From a virus, in the IMG/VR virus record IMGVR_UViG_3300046517_001909, positions 1-40,372 of that record: a stretch of DNA of 40,372 nt. One strand, written 5' to 3'. The notes under the pieces were generated by a model. The model was not told where the DNA came from, made no database searches, and worked only from the letters and a program-made list of their open reading frames with translations. Made by a program: the position numbers and the translations under genes. This document shows, in pieces, positions 1 to 7,285 of this stretch. How positions within the stretch are numbered: position 1 is the stretch's first letter; every line of letters begins with the position of its first letter.

Positions 1-398
1 GTCGCGCGCCCCGGCCGGTCACTTGGGTGTACCCCGGCACGGGGCATGCACTGGCGGCATAGTATCCCCATCTCGGGTGTCACGATACGCGTTGTTTCGT
101 TGAGCGCATGTCCATTGCGACATGTCTTCCGCTTGAGTCGATAGCGCATCGACTTGCGTCGCTCGTTCTCCTGCTTCGTAGTCGCCTCGAGATGCTGCGG
201 CGCCACGCACAGAATGCGTCGACACATGTGATCGATCACGTGCTCGGCCGGAATCGCGCCGTGCGCTTGCTCGTATGCGATCGTGTACGCGTTCATCGGC
301 GTTCGACCGCGCCACACGATCGGACGTCCGTTGCTGCCCAGCTTGCCGCACCACAAGGCGCAACCGAATACCGGATCGATTTCGATCGGCCAGCTCAC
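1..398 (-). CDS. HNH endonuclease, runs off the left edge
   Basis: Open frame read from GTG at 398, which overlaps the stop of the upstream gene as GTGA, through to base 3 without a stop. The protein contains PMNAYTIAYEQAHG, then AEHVIDHMCRR and CVAPQHLEATTKQEN, the arrangement of the phage HNH_3-type homing nuclease family (metal-binding His-Ile-Asp-His core, a Cys-Arg-Arg pair, then a His-Leu-Glu helix). A C-terminal CRNGHAL...CRQC pair looks like a zinc site. The frame continues at the right end of the window (40372 to 40339), so the full protein would be about 144 residues if the ends are joined. Likely a free-standing DNA nicking or cutting enzyme; target unknown. Confidence 0.8.
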   Translation of the reverse strand, partial: MSWPIEIDPVFGCALWCGKLGSNGRPIVWRGRTPMNAYTIAYEQAHGAIPAEHVIDHMCRRILCVAPQHLEATTKQENERRKSMRYRLKRKTCRNGHALNETTRIVTPEMGILCRQCMPRAGVHPSDRPGRA

Positions 399-631
399 GG
401 CTCTCTGCCCATGCGGATGTCGACAATCACGTTATAGACGTCTCGAATCTCCGCGTGAATCGTTGCAAGCATCTCCATCATCTCGCGATGCCTGCGCTCG
501 GCTCCGTCCTCTGGATCTGGAGCCCACGAATACGATCCATTATGTTCACGCTTGTGCCATCCGCGATGATTGGCCTCTAGTTCGCAGCGCACGCCATCGG
601 CTCTGTCGAACGTCGACTCACACTGCGCCAT
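395..631 (-). CDS. Small Cys/His phage protein of unknown function
   Basis: 78-residue protein. ATG at 631 overlaps by one base the TAA of the resolvase gene upstream (taATG), and its stop overlaps the GTG of the HNH gene downstream. The N-terminus has C4, C16 and a GHRGWHKREH-like histidine cluster (pattern C...GVRCELEANHRGWH), a small putative metal-binding fold seen in many phage hypothetical proteins. The C-terminal half is a charged helix. No function can be assigned from the sequence; its position in the early leftward operon suggests an accessory DNA-metabolism or host-takeover role. Confidence 0.75.
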   Translation of the reverse strand: MAQCESTFDRADGVRCELEANHRGWHKREHNGSYSWAPDPEDGAERRHREMMEMLATIHAEIRDVYNVIVDIRMGREP

Positions 632-1158
632 TATTCACCTCGTCCCCTCATCATCTCATCAGCGATCGCCCATACAGCAGCCGCCTCCGTCTTCGTCTTC
701 TGCCCATCGCTCCACGTCACCGCAACAGCCAACGCACTCCACACATCCGCGCTGACTCCATACAGCGGCCCCGGTTCTCGCTTCGTCCCGATCGCCTTCT
801 GCTTGCCGCCGTAGCGATCGATCAACGCCTGGCGCACGTTGCCGTCCTTCGCGCGCGCGTTGCCGCAGAGGTGGAGCTTCACGTCCTTGCGATACACGAG
901 CGTGTACGGCGCGCCCCACGCCTCGATGAAGCGGCCGATCCACACGCACGTCTCGAACACCTCGCGACCGACCGGCATGCCGTAGGAGGCGATCATCTCG
1001 ATTGCGATGTGCTGCGCATTGAAGCTCGACGGCGAGATCATCCACTGCAATACGTCGGCGTTTGCTTTCTTGCCGAAGGCGAGCACGGAGCCGGCATCGC
1101 AGTCGTAGGCGACGTACGCGCTCTCTTCGTTGCCCGGATCGATCGCGAGGAGCTTCAT
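631..1158 (-). CDS. RuvC-like Holliday-junction resolvase
   Basis: 175 residues from ATG 1158; the longer upstream reading is rejected because ATG 1158 overlaps the previous stop (ATGA). The N-terminus MKLLAIDPGNEESAY is the RNase H-fold beta-hairpin of RuvC-type nucleases with the first catalytic acid D7; further acids fit at E54 (IAIEMIAS) and D138 (VSADVWSALAVAV), and a Lys/Arg-rich patch lies between. Such enzymes cut four-way or branched DNA to clear replication and recombination intermediates before packaging. It lies far downstream in the leftward early operon, on the strand opposite to the recombination genes at 9-11.7 kb. Confidence 0.85.
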   Translation of the reverse strand: MKLLAIDPGNEESAYVAYDCDAGSVLAFGKKANADVLQWMISPSSFNAQHIAIEMIASYGMPVGREVFETCVWIGRFIEAWGAPYTLVYRKDVKLHLCGNARAKDGNVRQALIDRYGGKQKAIGTKREPGPLYGVSADVWSALAVAVTWSDGQKTKTEAAAVWAIADEMMRGRGE

Positions 1159-1313
1159 CGCGGCTCCACCGTCACCTTGCGACAGCTCGCGAAGGCGCAC
1201 TTCCAATCGCCGTACACGTGCTCGTTCCACGCGAGATCGATTGCCGCGCAGATCGCGAGCAGCGCGACGATCGCGATGAAGCCTTTGGCTCCGATGTCGT
1301 CTGCTTTGCTCAT
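1155..1313 (-). CDS. Small single-pass membrane protein
   Basis: 52 residues from ATG 1313, preceded by a purine-rich GGAGGATGGAGAG ribosome site; stop overlaps the resolvase start (ATGA). One hydrophobic helix (GFIAIVALLAICAAIDLAW, about residues 11-29) is followed by a short tail with two cysteines (WKCAFASC). Function unknown; perhaps a membrane-located early protein. Confidence 0.65.
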   Translation of the reverse strand: MSKADDIGAKGFIAIVALLAICAAIDLAWNEHVYGDWKCAFASCRKVTVEPR

Positions 1314-1621
1314 TCTCTCCATCCTCCTCGTTGGCACCCGACCGTCCGCTCATCGACGACGATCTCGTCTCCTGCGCGCCGGCAGTAAATCCGCCCCTCC
1401 ACCGCCGCATCCGGCCACCTTGCCGGCTCGTCGGCCTCGTGCCCCTTCGGATCGCGCAGTCCGCGATCGACGGGTCGACACTCGAAGCAGCCCGCGCAAC
1501 GGTCGCCGCGGAGCTGCACGTACCAATGCTCGCCACAGCTCGCGCGATCCGGCCGCGTCCAGCCGGCGACGGCGAGGACGACGAACGAGGCGAGGAGGCA
1601 GAGGAGCGGGGAGGTTGTCAC
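1310..1621 (-). CDS. Cys-rich protein with N-terminal hydrophobic segment
   Basis: 103 residues from GTG 1621, which overlaps the previous stop as GTGA; stop overlaps the next ATG. The N-terminus (TTSPLLCLLASFVVLAVAGW) is a signal peptide or membrane anchor, followed by CGEHWYVQLRGDRCAGCFEC, whose paired cysteines could bind metal or form disulfides, and a further IYCRRAG near the C-terminus. The long upstream in-frame extension is Arg-rich and is a shadow of the neighbour. Function unknown. Confidence 0.6.
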   Translation of the reverse strand: MTTSPLLCLLASFVVLAVAGWTRPDRASCGEHWYVQLRGDRCAGCFECRPVDRGLRDPKGHEADEPARWPDAAVEGRIYCRRAGDEIVVDERTVGCQRGGWRE

Positions 1622-1866
1622 GGCACATCCGCGCAGTCCGAACGATGGACGCGACCGGGACCAGACACATCCATCGTAAGTTCGTGGTGGAGATTCCAAT
1701 CGCGAATGACGCGCATCCGTCCGCCACATTTTGCGATCACTTCGAGCACGTCCTCGATGGTCGGGTTCTCTGGCGCATCGCCGTCTGGCCAAATCTCCTC
1801 GACCGAAAGCGAAATATCGGCCGCGATCGAGAAATGGAACATCGGGCGCTTGTTCTCTTCCTTCAC
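1618..1866 (-). CDS. Hypothetical early protein
   Basis: 82 residues if it starts at GTG 1866, overlapping the previous stop; an internal ATG nine codons on (MFHFSIAADISLSVEEIW) is the alternative. The protein has a short beta-rich N-terminus and the helix PTIEDVLEVIAKCGG. No recognised domain. Translationally coupled on both sides. Confidence 0.6.
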   Translation of the reverse strand: MKEENKRPMFHFSIAADISLSVEEIWPDGDAPENPTIEDVLEVIAKCGGRMRVIRDWNLHHELTMDVSGPGRVHRSDCADVP

Positions 1867-2074
1867 ACCGCCCCCTCGCGCAGCAACGCAGCGGCCTCGG
1901 CGTAGCCGATGCGCCACGAGCCGCTGTCAAACAACTCTGGGCATTCGTCGACCGCCGCGTCTGCGAGTTTCCGCTCGGCGTCCAAGAAGCCCGGCGCCGT
2001 GGCGATCGCGTACAGCCACGTCTCCTGATTCGCACAGCTCTCCAAGAGCAGGATCGCGCGCTGTCTCGTCCTCG

Positions 2075-2078
<4 letters not shown>
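1863..2078 (-). CDS. Hypothetical early protein
   Basis: 71 residues from ATG 2078 (ATGA overlap with the upstream stop). Predicted mostly helical, acidic, with ERKLADAAVDECPELFDSG in the middle. Another longer in-frame reading through 2.1-2.7 kb is a poly-Arg shadow of the repeat gene and is not real. No function recognised. Confidence 0.65.
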
Positions 2079-2841
<763 letters not shown>

Positions 2842-2845
<4 letters not shown>

Positions 2846-3021
2846 TTCCGCGTCTCCTCCAGCACCGCCATAGCTCGCCACAGCGCAACTTGGTCTTTGT
2901 GCTCCATGAACCCGCCGATACGGCGCACGTGCGCCACCAGCGAGCTCAGCGCGTCGTGGAGGGCGTCGCGCTGCGCCACGGCGAGGTCGAGCGCGGCGCG
3001 GGCGTGGGATTCGTCGGTCAC
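2842..3021 (-). CDS. Small helical protein
   Basis: 59 residues from GTG 3021, overlapping the methylase stop (GTGA); its own stop overlaps the GTG of the Ala/Asp-tract gene. Mostly one or two amphipathic helices (ALDLAVAQRDALHDALSSLV...). No domain recognised; likely a coiled-coil or dimeric accessory protein. Confidence 0.65.
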
Positions 3022-3755
3022 CGCGCCCCCCACATCGACGTCTGCGCCGGGTTCGGCTTAGCCTCGTCGCCGCGCAGGCGCCGGCACGCGATCTCGTAGT
3101 ACTCGGCGTTCATCTCCCAGCCGACGAAGCGGCGGCCGAGCTGGCGGCAGGCGACGCCGGTCGTCCCGGAGCCGGCGAACGGGTCGAGCACGAGATCGCC
3201 GGGGTCGGCGAAGTCGGCGACGAGGTCGAGCATGAGGGAGAGTGGCTTGGTCGTCGGGTGCGGCTGAGGACCATCTGTTCTCGTATGCGTGTACACGTTA
3301 CGTTTGCCGCCGCCATTCCAACGCTTTTTCCCTTTGGCGTGCGCGATTACAAACGCCTCCGCGCCCTGAGCTGGTCGATCTCCGGTGAACTGCGGCGTAG
3401 CGTCAGGTTTGACCCAAATTCCGCATCGCACGTAATCAAGCCCGGCGGAAAGCGTGGCCTTGCGCCACATGTCGATGTTCTCCAGATCGGTGAACGCGAC
3501 GATCCAGCGCTTCGCGACACGAGCAAATGCCCACATCGCGTCGCGTGCAGTCGCATCCGTGATGGCGGCGAAATCGATCCGGTCGTAAACCGTCGGCCTG
3601 CCGATTGCCTTCGCGACCCACGTGCGTTCGTGAGTGGATTGACTGTACGGCGGATCGCAAATCACGTGGTCCACGCTCTTGTCAGCCAACGTCCGCATGC
3701 CCTCGAGGCAGTCTCCGAGGTGGAGCGTCCAGTCGGGGCCGGAGGCCAGGGTCAC
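3018..3755 (-). CDS. DNA methyltransferase, beta class (N4-C or N6-A)
   Basis: 245 residues from GTG 3755, with AAGGGAGATCT as ribosome site and a GTGA overlap upstream. Catalytic motif IV DPPY is at residues 34-37 and the AdoMet-binding motif FAGSGTTG at 193-200. Catalytic motif before AdoMet motif is the beta-class order of amino-methyltransferases. HPTTKPLSLMLDLV before the AdoMet motif is typical. No restriction enzyme gene is next to it, so it is an orphan phage methylase, probably protecting phage DNA from host restriction or marking it for regulation. Specificity cannot be read from sequence. Confidence 0.92.
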   Translation of the reverse strand: MTLASGPDWTLHLGDCLEGMRTLADKSVDHVICDPPYSQSTHERTWVAKAIGRPTVYDRIDFAAITDATARDAMWAFARVAKRWIVAFTDLENIDMWRKATLSAGLDYVRCGIWVKPDATPQFTGDRPAQGAEAFVIAHAKGKKRWNGGGKRNVYTHTRTDGPQPHPTTKPLSLMLDLVADFADPGDLVLDPFAGSGTTGVACRQLGRRFVGWEMNAEYYEIACRRLRGDEAKPNPAQTSMWGAR

Positions 3756-4258
3756 AGATCTCCCTTGGTCATGCGGTCAGCCTTGCGCGCCGCCTTTGCG
3801 TTCAGCGTGTCGCGCAGTGCCCGCACCGTTCCCGGCACGTCGTGATAGCCGCACTTGGTCAAGAGCTTCTGCAGCTCGAGCTCACCTTCGGGATTGCTCG
3901 ACGCGCGCAGCTTGCGAAGCGCATCGGCCATCGTGTCGACCTGGTTGCGGTTTCGCTTGTCGTACATCGCAGCTAGCAACTTGCGGCAGCCATCGCAGAC
4001 CATCACCTCGCTCGTGAGAATCGGTTGCAGGTTGAACGGCGCGAGATAGTTGGCGTTGAACGCGGCCAGGCGATCCACGCAAATCTGGGGCACATCGACG
4101 AGTGCGCGGCACGAGGCATTCCGACACACCCATTGCGCGACGGTCGGGTCAGGTTTCCAGTCGTACACGCCCTGACCGCGCGTTCGAGTGCGGTCATGCT
4201 CACTGGCCTTGCGGAGCTGCAAGTCGGCGAGGACTTCGGGATCGAGTTCATCGCTCAT
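3752..4258 (-). CDS. Putative zinc-binding protein
   Basis: 168 residues from ATG 4258 (ATGA overlap with the replication gene). Cysteines pair as WVCRNASCRALV and VMVCDGCRKLLAAMYDKR, a split zinc-ribbon arrangement; the C-terminal half is helical and basic. It sits between the replication initiator and the methylase, so a helper role in replication is possible (inference). No named family recognised. Confidence 0.7.
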   Translation of the reverse strand: MSDELDPEVLADLQLRKASEHDRTRTRGQGVYDWKPDPTVAQWVCRNASCRALVDVPQICVDRLAAFNANYLAPFNLQPILTSEVMVCDGCRKLLAAMYDKRNRNQVDTMADALRKLRASSNPEGELELQKLLTKCGYHDVPGTVRALRDTLNAKAARKADRMTKGDL

Positions 4259-5214
4259 AACAGCGGAATGTTCCTAATCTCTGTGAGCGGATTCGGGCGT
4301 GCGTCGGGCAGTCGGTTCGCCCACGCCATCGCGGGATCGCGGTACTTTTCGAAGAAATTTGTTTTGGCAAACAGCGTCGCGGGCTGGAGATACGGCCGCA
4401 TGTCTTTCTCGCCGTCGCGAGGTTCGTATTTCCAACGCTTGACCTCGGCGCAGTAGCCGATAACGGCTCGGATCTCTTCCTCGGTGGCGCCGTCGGCGAC
4501 GAGCGATAAGATGGCCTTTGCGTGCGCAATGCCGCCGTTCCGGTATTGCGTGCCGTTGTGTGCGGTGAGCTTCTCGAGAACGCGGCTGACGAGCTCGAGC
4601 TCGCCCGACGCAAACGCTGGCGGCTTTGGCTTGCGCGCTTGCCGCTCCTGGTTCGCCGCGGCAGCGTTCGCGTCGACCTTGAGCTTGAACTCTTCGAGCT
4701 GAGGGGACCCCGAACTGACACTCGTCGCCACCCTGGCGACATCTGTGTTCTTATTCTGATCGTGATTTACAGGAACAGGAGAAGGAGAAGGAGAAGGAAC
4801 AGGAGAAGAGAAGAGATTTGGGTTCGCGCGTGCTTCATGATTTTCGGAAGTGCCGTTGAACTGATGCTTGGTATTGTTCCGCCGTGATTCTCCACTCTTG
4901 AGTCCACCTAGGCGCGCGGACTCAGCTTTACGTAGTAGGTACGCAATGCGTTCCCTTGCACCGCGTACGAGCACACGTTTAGACGCGCAACGTGACGCGA
5001 GACCGCACTCGATCATGCACGCGGCGAGACCTTCGTGTGCACCAGCGATGTCGATCAGGCGCTCCGAAATGATGTAGGCGCGCTGGTCGTAGCAGACCGC
5101 GAACACGTCCAGGAGCCGGCCGCGCGCCTCGTACTTGCTCCATCCGCATGCCGCGGCGAGCTCGAGCACGCGCGGGTCGCGAAGGAACATGTCGTCGATA
5201 GCCATGTTCGCCAT
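4255..5214 (-). CDS. Phage replication initiator / replisome organiser
   Basis: 319 residues from ATG 5214, preceded by GAGGACTAG. The N-terminal 100 residues (DDMFLRDPRVLELAAACGWS...) look like a winged-helix DNA-binding domain; residues 136-149 are a Ser/Pro linker; the C-terminus contains the signature YLQPATLFAKTNFFEKY (275-291) of the conserved phage C-terminal domain Phg_2220_C, found in phage replication proteins of the DnaD/O-protein type. Such proteins bind the origin and load the host helicase. As no phage helicase or polymerase is seen, replication probably depends on the host machinery. Confidence 0.85.
   Translation of the reverse strand: MANMAIDDMFLRDPRVLELAAACGWSKYEARGRLLDVFAVCYDQRAYIISERLIDIAGAHEGLAACMIECGLASRCASKRVLVRGARERIAYLLRKAESARLGGLKSGESRRNNTKHQFNGTSENHEARANPNLFSSPVPSPSPSPVPVNHDQNKNTDVARVATSVSSGSPQLEEFKLKVDANAAAANQERQARKPKPPAFASGELELVSRVLEKLTAHNGTQYRNGGIAHAKAILSLVADGATEEEIRAVIGYCAEVKRWKYEPRDGEKDMRPYLQPATLFAKTNFFEKYRDPAMAWANRLPDARPNPLTEIRNIPLL
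4759..4830. other. Candidate replication origin inside the initiator gene
   Basis: A purine-rich, relatively AT-rich stretch encoding the Ser/Pro linker. It has two direct copies of GGAACAGGAGAAG (4772-4784 and 4796-4808, 24 bp apart) separated by GGAGAA units, next to ATTCTGATCGTGATTTAC. Phage lambda has its origin iterons in the middle of gene O; the same layout is proposed here by analogy only. Confidence 0.35.
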
Positions 5215-5535
5215 CTAGTCCTCGCGCAATTCGATTAGGCCAATCCGCTCGTCGAGCTCGGCCACGCCCGGGTAATCCACGACGGCCGGCGCAGTCCGCG
5301 GCGCGTTGGCGCGGAGCTCGGCCAAGCCGGCTTCGATGAGCAGGCGCGAGGTCAAGCTCCCCGGTGCAGGCGCCGACGGGCGAACAGAGGGGGAAACCGC
5401 CGGCGCCTGCACACGAGAATCGATATCGGCTCGGAGTAACTCGAACGCCATCTCGTAGACGCGCTCGAAGCTGTCGTCGCTGAGCGCGGCGAGGGAGGCG
5501 GCGAGGTGTATCTCGCGGGCGTGGCGGTGGGTCAC
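5215..5535 (-). CDS. Hypothetical early protein
   Basis: 106 residues from GTG 5535 (GTGA overlap with the deoxyribosyltransferase-like gene). The first 45 residues are helical (REIHLAASLAALSDDSFERV), followed by a Pro/Ser/Ala-rich linker (PAVSPSVRPSAPAPGS) and an acidic helical C-terminus. It lies directly upstream of the replication initiator with its TAG adjoining the initiator ATG, so the two are probably co-translated. The longer Arg-rich reading of this frame is a shadow. Confidence 0.65.
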   Translation of the reverse strand: MTHRHAREIHLAASLAALSDDSFERVYEMAFELLRADIDSRVQAPAVSPSVRPSAPAPGSLTSRLLIEAGLAELRANAPRTAPAVVDYPGVAELDERIGLIELRED

Positions 5536-6002
5536 GGCCACCCCTTGGCCAGCTTGCGGATCGCCTTGAGCGCTTCGTCGTCCGTCGTGTACTCGCTTCC
5601 GAGCGCGCAGAAAATCGACTGCTTCGTATCGCCGCTGAACACGAGCGTCTTGCCGTGCGCGTGTGCGAGCCCCGCCTCGAGCCAGCCGCCGCGCGTCGGC
5701 GCATGCGTGGACGGCACGAGGAACCACAAGACGTCGGCGGCAAGAACCTCGTCGAGATCGACCTTTGACCAGCGCGCGCGGTCCTCGGTGCTGGCGTCGC
5801 GCGGGTTGGCGTTGCCGACCTGATCGATGACGTCGATCCATGTCGACACGACTTCGATGCCGGCGGCGCCGAGCGCCTCGACGGCGGTTCGCGCGCGGCG
5901 CATCTCGGCCGACGACGCAGAGAGGTACACCTTCAGAACGTGCCCAGGATTCCGGAGCGAGCGCGGTTGCGACGCGCCTGCGGCTTTGTCGTCGGTGGAC
6001 AT
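5532..6002 (-). CDS. Nucleoside 2-deoxyribosyltransferase-like protein
   Basis: 156 residues from ATG 6002 (MSTDDKAAG). Rossmann-like pattern: KVYLSASSAEMRRARTAVEALGAAG at the start, ADVLWFLVP in the middle, then GGWLEAGLAHAHGKTLVFSGD (105-125), where E109 fits the catalytic glutamate of the NDT family, and a C-terminal CALGSEYTTDDEAL. Family members cut N-glycosidic bonds of nucleosides or nucleotides, and the fold is close to TIR-type NAD-cleaving proteins. It sits two genes from the repressor in the leftward operon, where immunity or nucleotide-pool genes are often found. Substrate unknown. Confidence 0.75.
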   Translation of the reverse strand: MSTDDKAAGASQPRSLRNPGHVLKVYLSASSAEMRRARTAVEALGAAGIEVVSTWIDVIDQVGNANPRDASTEDRARWSKVDLDEVLAADVLWFLVPSTHAPTRGGWLEAGLAHAHGKTLVFSGDTKQSIFCALGSEYTTDDEALKAIRKLAKGWP

Positions 6003-6006
6003 GGTG

Positions 6007-6294
6007 TTACGCGGCCTCCGAGCCAAGCGCGTCGACGATCAACGTCGTCAGCGCGGCAATCTTCGACTCGAGTTCGGCGACGCGGCGCTCGAGCCTGACA
6101 ACCGCAGTCGCAGCGCTGGCGGTGCGCGCGTACTCGGCGCGGGCGATCCGGAACAGCCGGCCGCGCTTCACGAGGTGCGTCAGCGCGACGTCGACGCTCA
6201 ACGGCGGTAGGCCGAGGCGAGCCAGGATCTCCGTCCGCGTCAGCACGACGTCGTCGGAGTTGAACAGCGCGAGGATGGAGGCGGTGCAGGTCAC
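6007..6294 (-). CDS. Winged-helix protein with C-terminal coiled coil
   Basis: 95 residues from GTG 6294, overlapping the repressor stop (GTGA). The N-terminal 60 residues fit a winged helix (VVLTRTEILARLGLPPLSVDVALTHLVKRGRLFRI), followed by a coiled coil (VVRLERRVAELESKIAAL). Coupled to the repressor gene, so probably a second DNA-binding regulator or a replication accessory. Not assigned to a named family. Confidence 0.7.
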   Translation of the reverse strand: MTCTASILALFNSDDVVLTRTEILARLGLPPLSVDVALTHLVKRGRLFRIARAEYARTASAATAVVRLERRVAELESKIAALTTLIVDALGSEAA

Positions 6295-6512
6295 GCCAGC
6301 TTTTCCGCGTCATCGAGGATCGCTTCGGTCAAGCGGGCGACGTTGACGCCGAGGGCTTTAGCAAGAGGCCTGAGGCGGTCCGCTCGTGGGTTGTTGTCGC
6401 CAGCCTCCCAGCCCGCGACCGATGACTGCGGAACGCCGAGTCTTTTCGCCAGATCCTTCTGCTGCATCCTTCGCTTCTGACGCAGCGTGCGGATCGTTTC
6501 TCCTAGACTCAC
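6291..6512 (-). CDS. CI/Cro-type HTH repressor
   Basis: 73 residues from GTG 6512: SLGETIRTLRQKRRMQQKDL then AKRLGVPQSSVAGWEAGDNN, a standard XRE helix-turn-helix, with a short C-terminal helix and no cleavable peptidase domain. The GTG start is preferred over the TTG at 6548 because that TTG lies in a promoter-like -35 box (TTGACT) and the predicted transcription start falls on the GTG, as in the leaderless lambda cI mRNA. It probably maintains lysogeny by binding the ATCGG-N5-CCGAW sites described below. First gene of the leftward operon. Confidence 0.85.
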   Translation of the reverse strand: MSLGETIRTLRQKRRMQQKDLAKRLGVPQSSVAGWEAGDNNPRADRLRPLAKALGVNVARLTEAILDDAEKLA

Positions 6513-6548
6513 GTCGGTATAATTCGGATACTCCGATTCGAAAGTCAA
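6512..6548 (-). promoter_or_regulatory. Leftward promoter of the repressor operon
   Basis: Minus-strand -35 TTGACT (6548-6543), 18-bp spacer, -10 AATTAT (6524-6519); the start would be close to 6512, the G of the repressor GTG, giving a leaderless mRNA. Operator A lies in the spacer, so the repressor should control its own gene. Prediction only. Confidence 0.5.
6523..6537. promoter_or_regulatory. Operator A, ATCGG-N5-CCGAA type
   Basis: Plus strand TTCGG-ATACT-CCGAT; reverse complement ATCGG-AGTAT-CCGAA. Inverted-repeat half-sites separated by five bases, inside the leftward promoter. Centre 33 bp from operator B, about three helical turns. Confidence 0.6.
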
Positions 6549-6555
6549 GAGACTT

Positions 6556-6570
6556 ACCGGAGCAACCGAA
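6556..6570. promoter_or_regulatory. Operator B, degenerate copy
   Basis: ACCGG-AGCAA-CCGAA, same geometry as operators A, C and D with one half-site mismatch. It lies between the two divergent regulators, upstream of the rightward HTH gene. Confidence 0.45.
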
Positions 6571-6593
6571 TTACGGCGGCGTTATCGATAGCC

Positions 6594-6998
6594 GTGGCAG
6601 CGAGGCGCGGCGAGACGGGGATCGGCTCCACGGGGGAGCGGAAGCGCGGCGGCTATGTGGCCGATCCGACGTGGCAAGAGGCCGTCAGAAAAAAGCTTGC
6701 CGCCGACGGCGTTACGGAGAAGGCGTTCGCCAAGAAGGTCGGCTGCGCGCAGTCGACCCTCCATGACACGCTGCATGTGGCGTACAAGTCGTCGCACCTG
6801 ATCCCGAAGATCAACAAGTTGCTTAAGTGGGAGCTGCCGCAGAAGCTGCCCCGTGAGAGCTCGCCGCCGCTTCCGTCCGCGGACGCCATCGAAGCCGCGA
6901 TGATGTTCGATGCGCTGCCCGAGGACCTCCGCAGAGCGAAGATCGCCGAGCTCCGCGCGACGTACGCGCAGTTCGCCGCCAAGAAGGCGAACGATTAG
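6594..6998 (+). CDS. HTH regulator, Cro-like position
   Basis: 134 residues from GTG 6594; GTG 6657 (113 residues, VADPTWQEAVRKKLA) is an equally possible start because neither has a strong ribosome site. The core VRKKLAADGVTEKAFAKKVG then CAQSTLHDTLHVAYKS is an XRE-like helix-turn-helix; the tail (EAAMMFDALPEDLRRAKIAEL) is helical. First gene of the rightward operon, divergent from the repressor, so it may be a Cro- or CII-like switch protein. Confidence 0.7.
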   Translation: MAARRGETGIGSTGERKRGGYVADPTWQEAVRKKLAADGVTEKAFAKKVGCAQSTLHDTLHVAYKSSHLIPKINKLLKWELPQKLPRESSPPLPSADAIEAAMMFDALPEDLRRAKIAELRATYAQFAAKKAND

Positions 6999-7085
6999 GC
7001 TCCAATCCGGAAATTGTTGCAGTTCTCGTCGGAGGGTCTTGCTAGAACATTCATAGGACGTAGCCGAACCAAGAGGCGATCCCCT

Positions 7086-7244
7086 ATGAAGAGCGACGAT
7101 AGAGCGAGCAAGGCCGAGTTCGTGTGGTTGATGCTGGAGGTGGCGCGACTCGACCGCGAGACCTACCGGCGCATCCGGGCCGATGGCTGGGAGAAGGCGG
7201 CGATATCTAAATTCTTCGACGGCAAATCGGAAATGCCGAACTAA
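7086..7244 (+). CDS. Small protein after the HTH regulator
   Basis: 52 residues from ATG 7086 with AAGAGG nine bases upstream; a TTG at 7014 in frame is rejected for lack of a ribosome site. Sequence DRASKAEFVWLMLEVARLDR is helical; the segment WEKAAISKFFDGKSEMPN resembles the recognition end of a short HTH. Operator C overlaps its 3' end. Function unknown. Confidence 0.6.
   Translation: MKSDDRASKAEFVWLMLEVARLDRETYRRIRADGWEKAAISKFFDGKSEMPN
7226..7240. promoter_or_regulatory. Operator C, ATCGG-N5-CCGAA
   Basis: ATCGG-AAATG-CCGAA, a clean copy of the operator motif at the 3' end of the preceding gene and just upstream of the TTGACT promoter. Centre is 41 bp (about four helical turns) from operator D. 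Confidence 0.55.
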
Positions 7245-7248
7245 GAAC

Positions 7249-7285
7249 TTGACTGATCCGGCGTGAATCGGTATCTCCGATAGCA
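7249..7285 (+). promoter_or_regulatory. Rightward promoter with ATG at the predicted start
   Basis: -35 TTGACT (7249-7254), 17-bp spacer, -10 TATCTC (7272-7277). The predicted start, seven to eight bases on, coincides with ATG 7285, and there is no ribosome site before that ATG, so the mRNA may be leaderless. Operator D covers the -10 region. The -10 match is weak, so this rests on geometry and on the parallel with the repressor promoter. Confidence 0.45.
7267..7281. promoter_or_regulatory. Operator D, perfect ATCGG-N5-CCGAT
   Basis: ATCGG-TATCT-CCGAT: perfectly inverted half-sites with five-base spacing, overlapping the -10 of the rightward promoter. Binding here should block transcription of the small-gene and recombination operon. 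Confidence 0.6.

Noticed and set aside
283-1905. 540-residue plus-strand frame over the RuvC-like and small genes
   Set aside because: Arg/His-rich shadow of the minus-strand genes, whose motifs and overlapping starts are clear.
3018-3755. A full restriction-modification system with the methylase
   Set aside because: No restriction nuclease is next to it; the neighbours are a small helical protein and a zinc protein, so it is an orphan methylase.
6518-6523. Perfect TATAAT on the plus strand
   Set aside because: No -35 box at 15-18 bp upstream on that strand; better explained as part of the operator and leftward promoter.
6513-6548. TTG 6548 as start of the repressor gene
   Set aside because: It lies in the TTGACT -35-like box and would add 12 residues not typical of the HTH; GTG 6512 fits the promoter geometry better.
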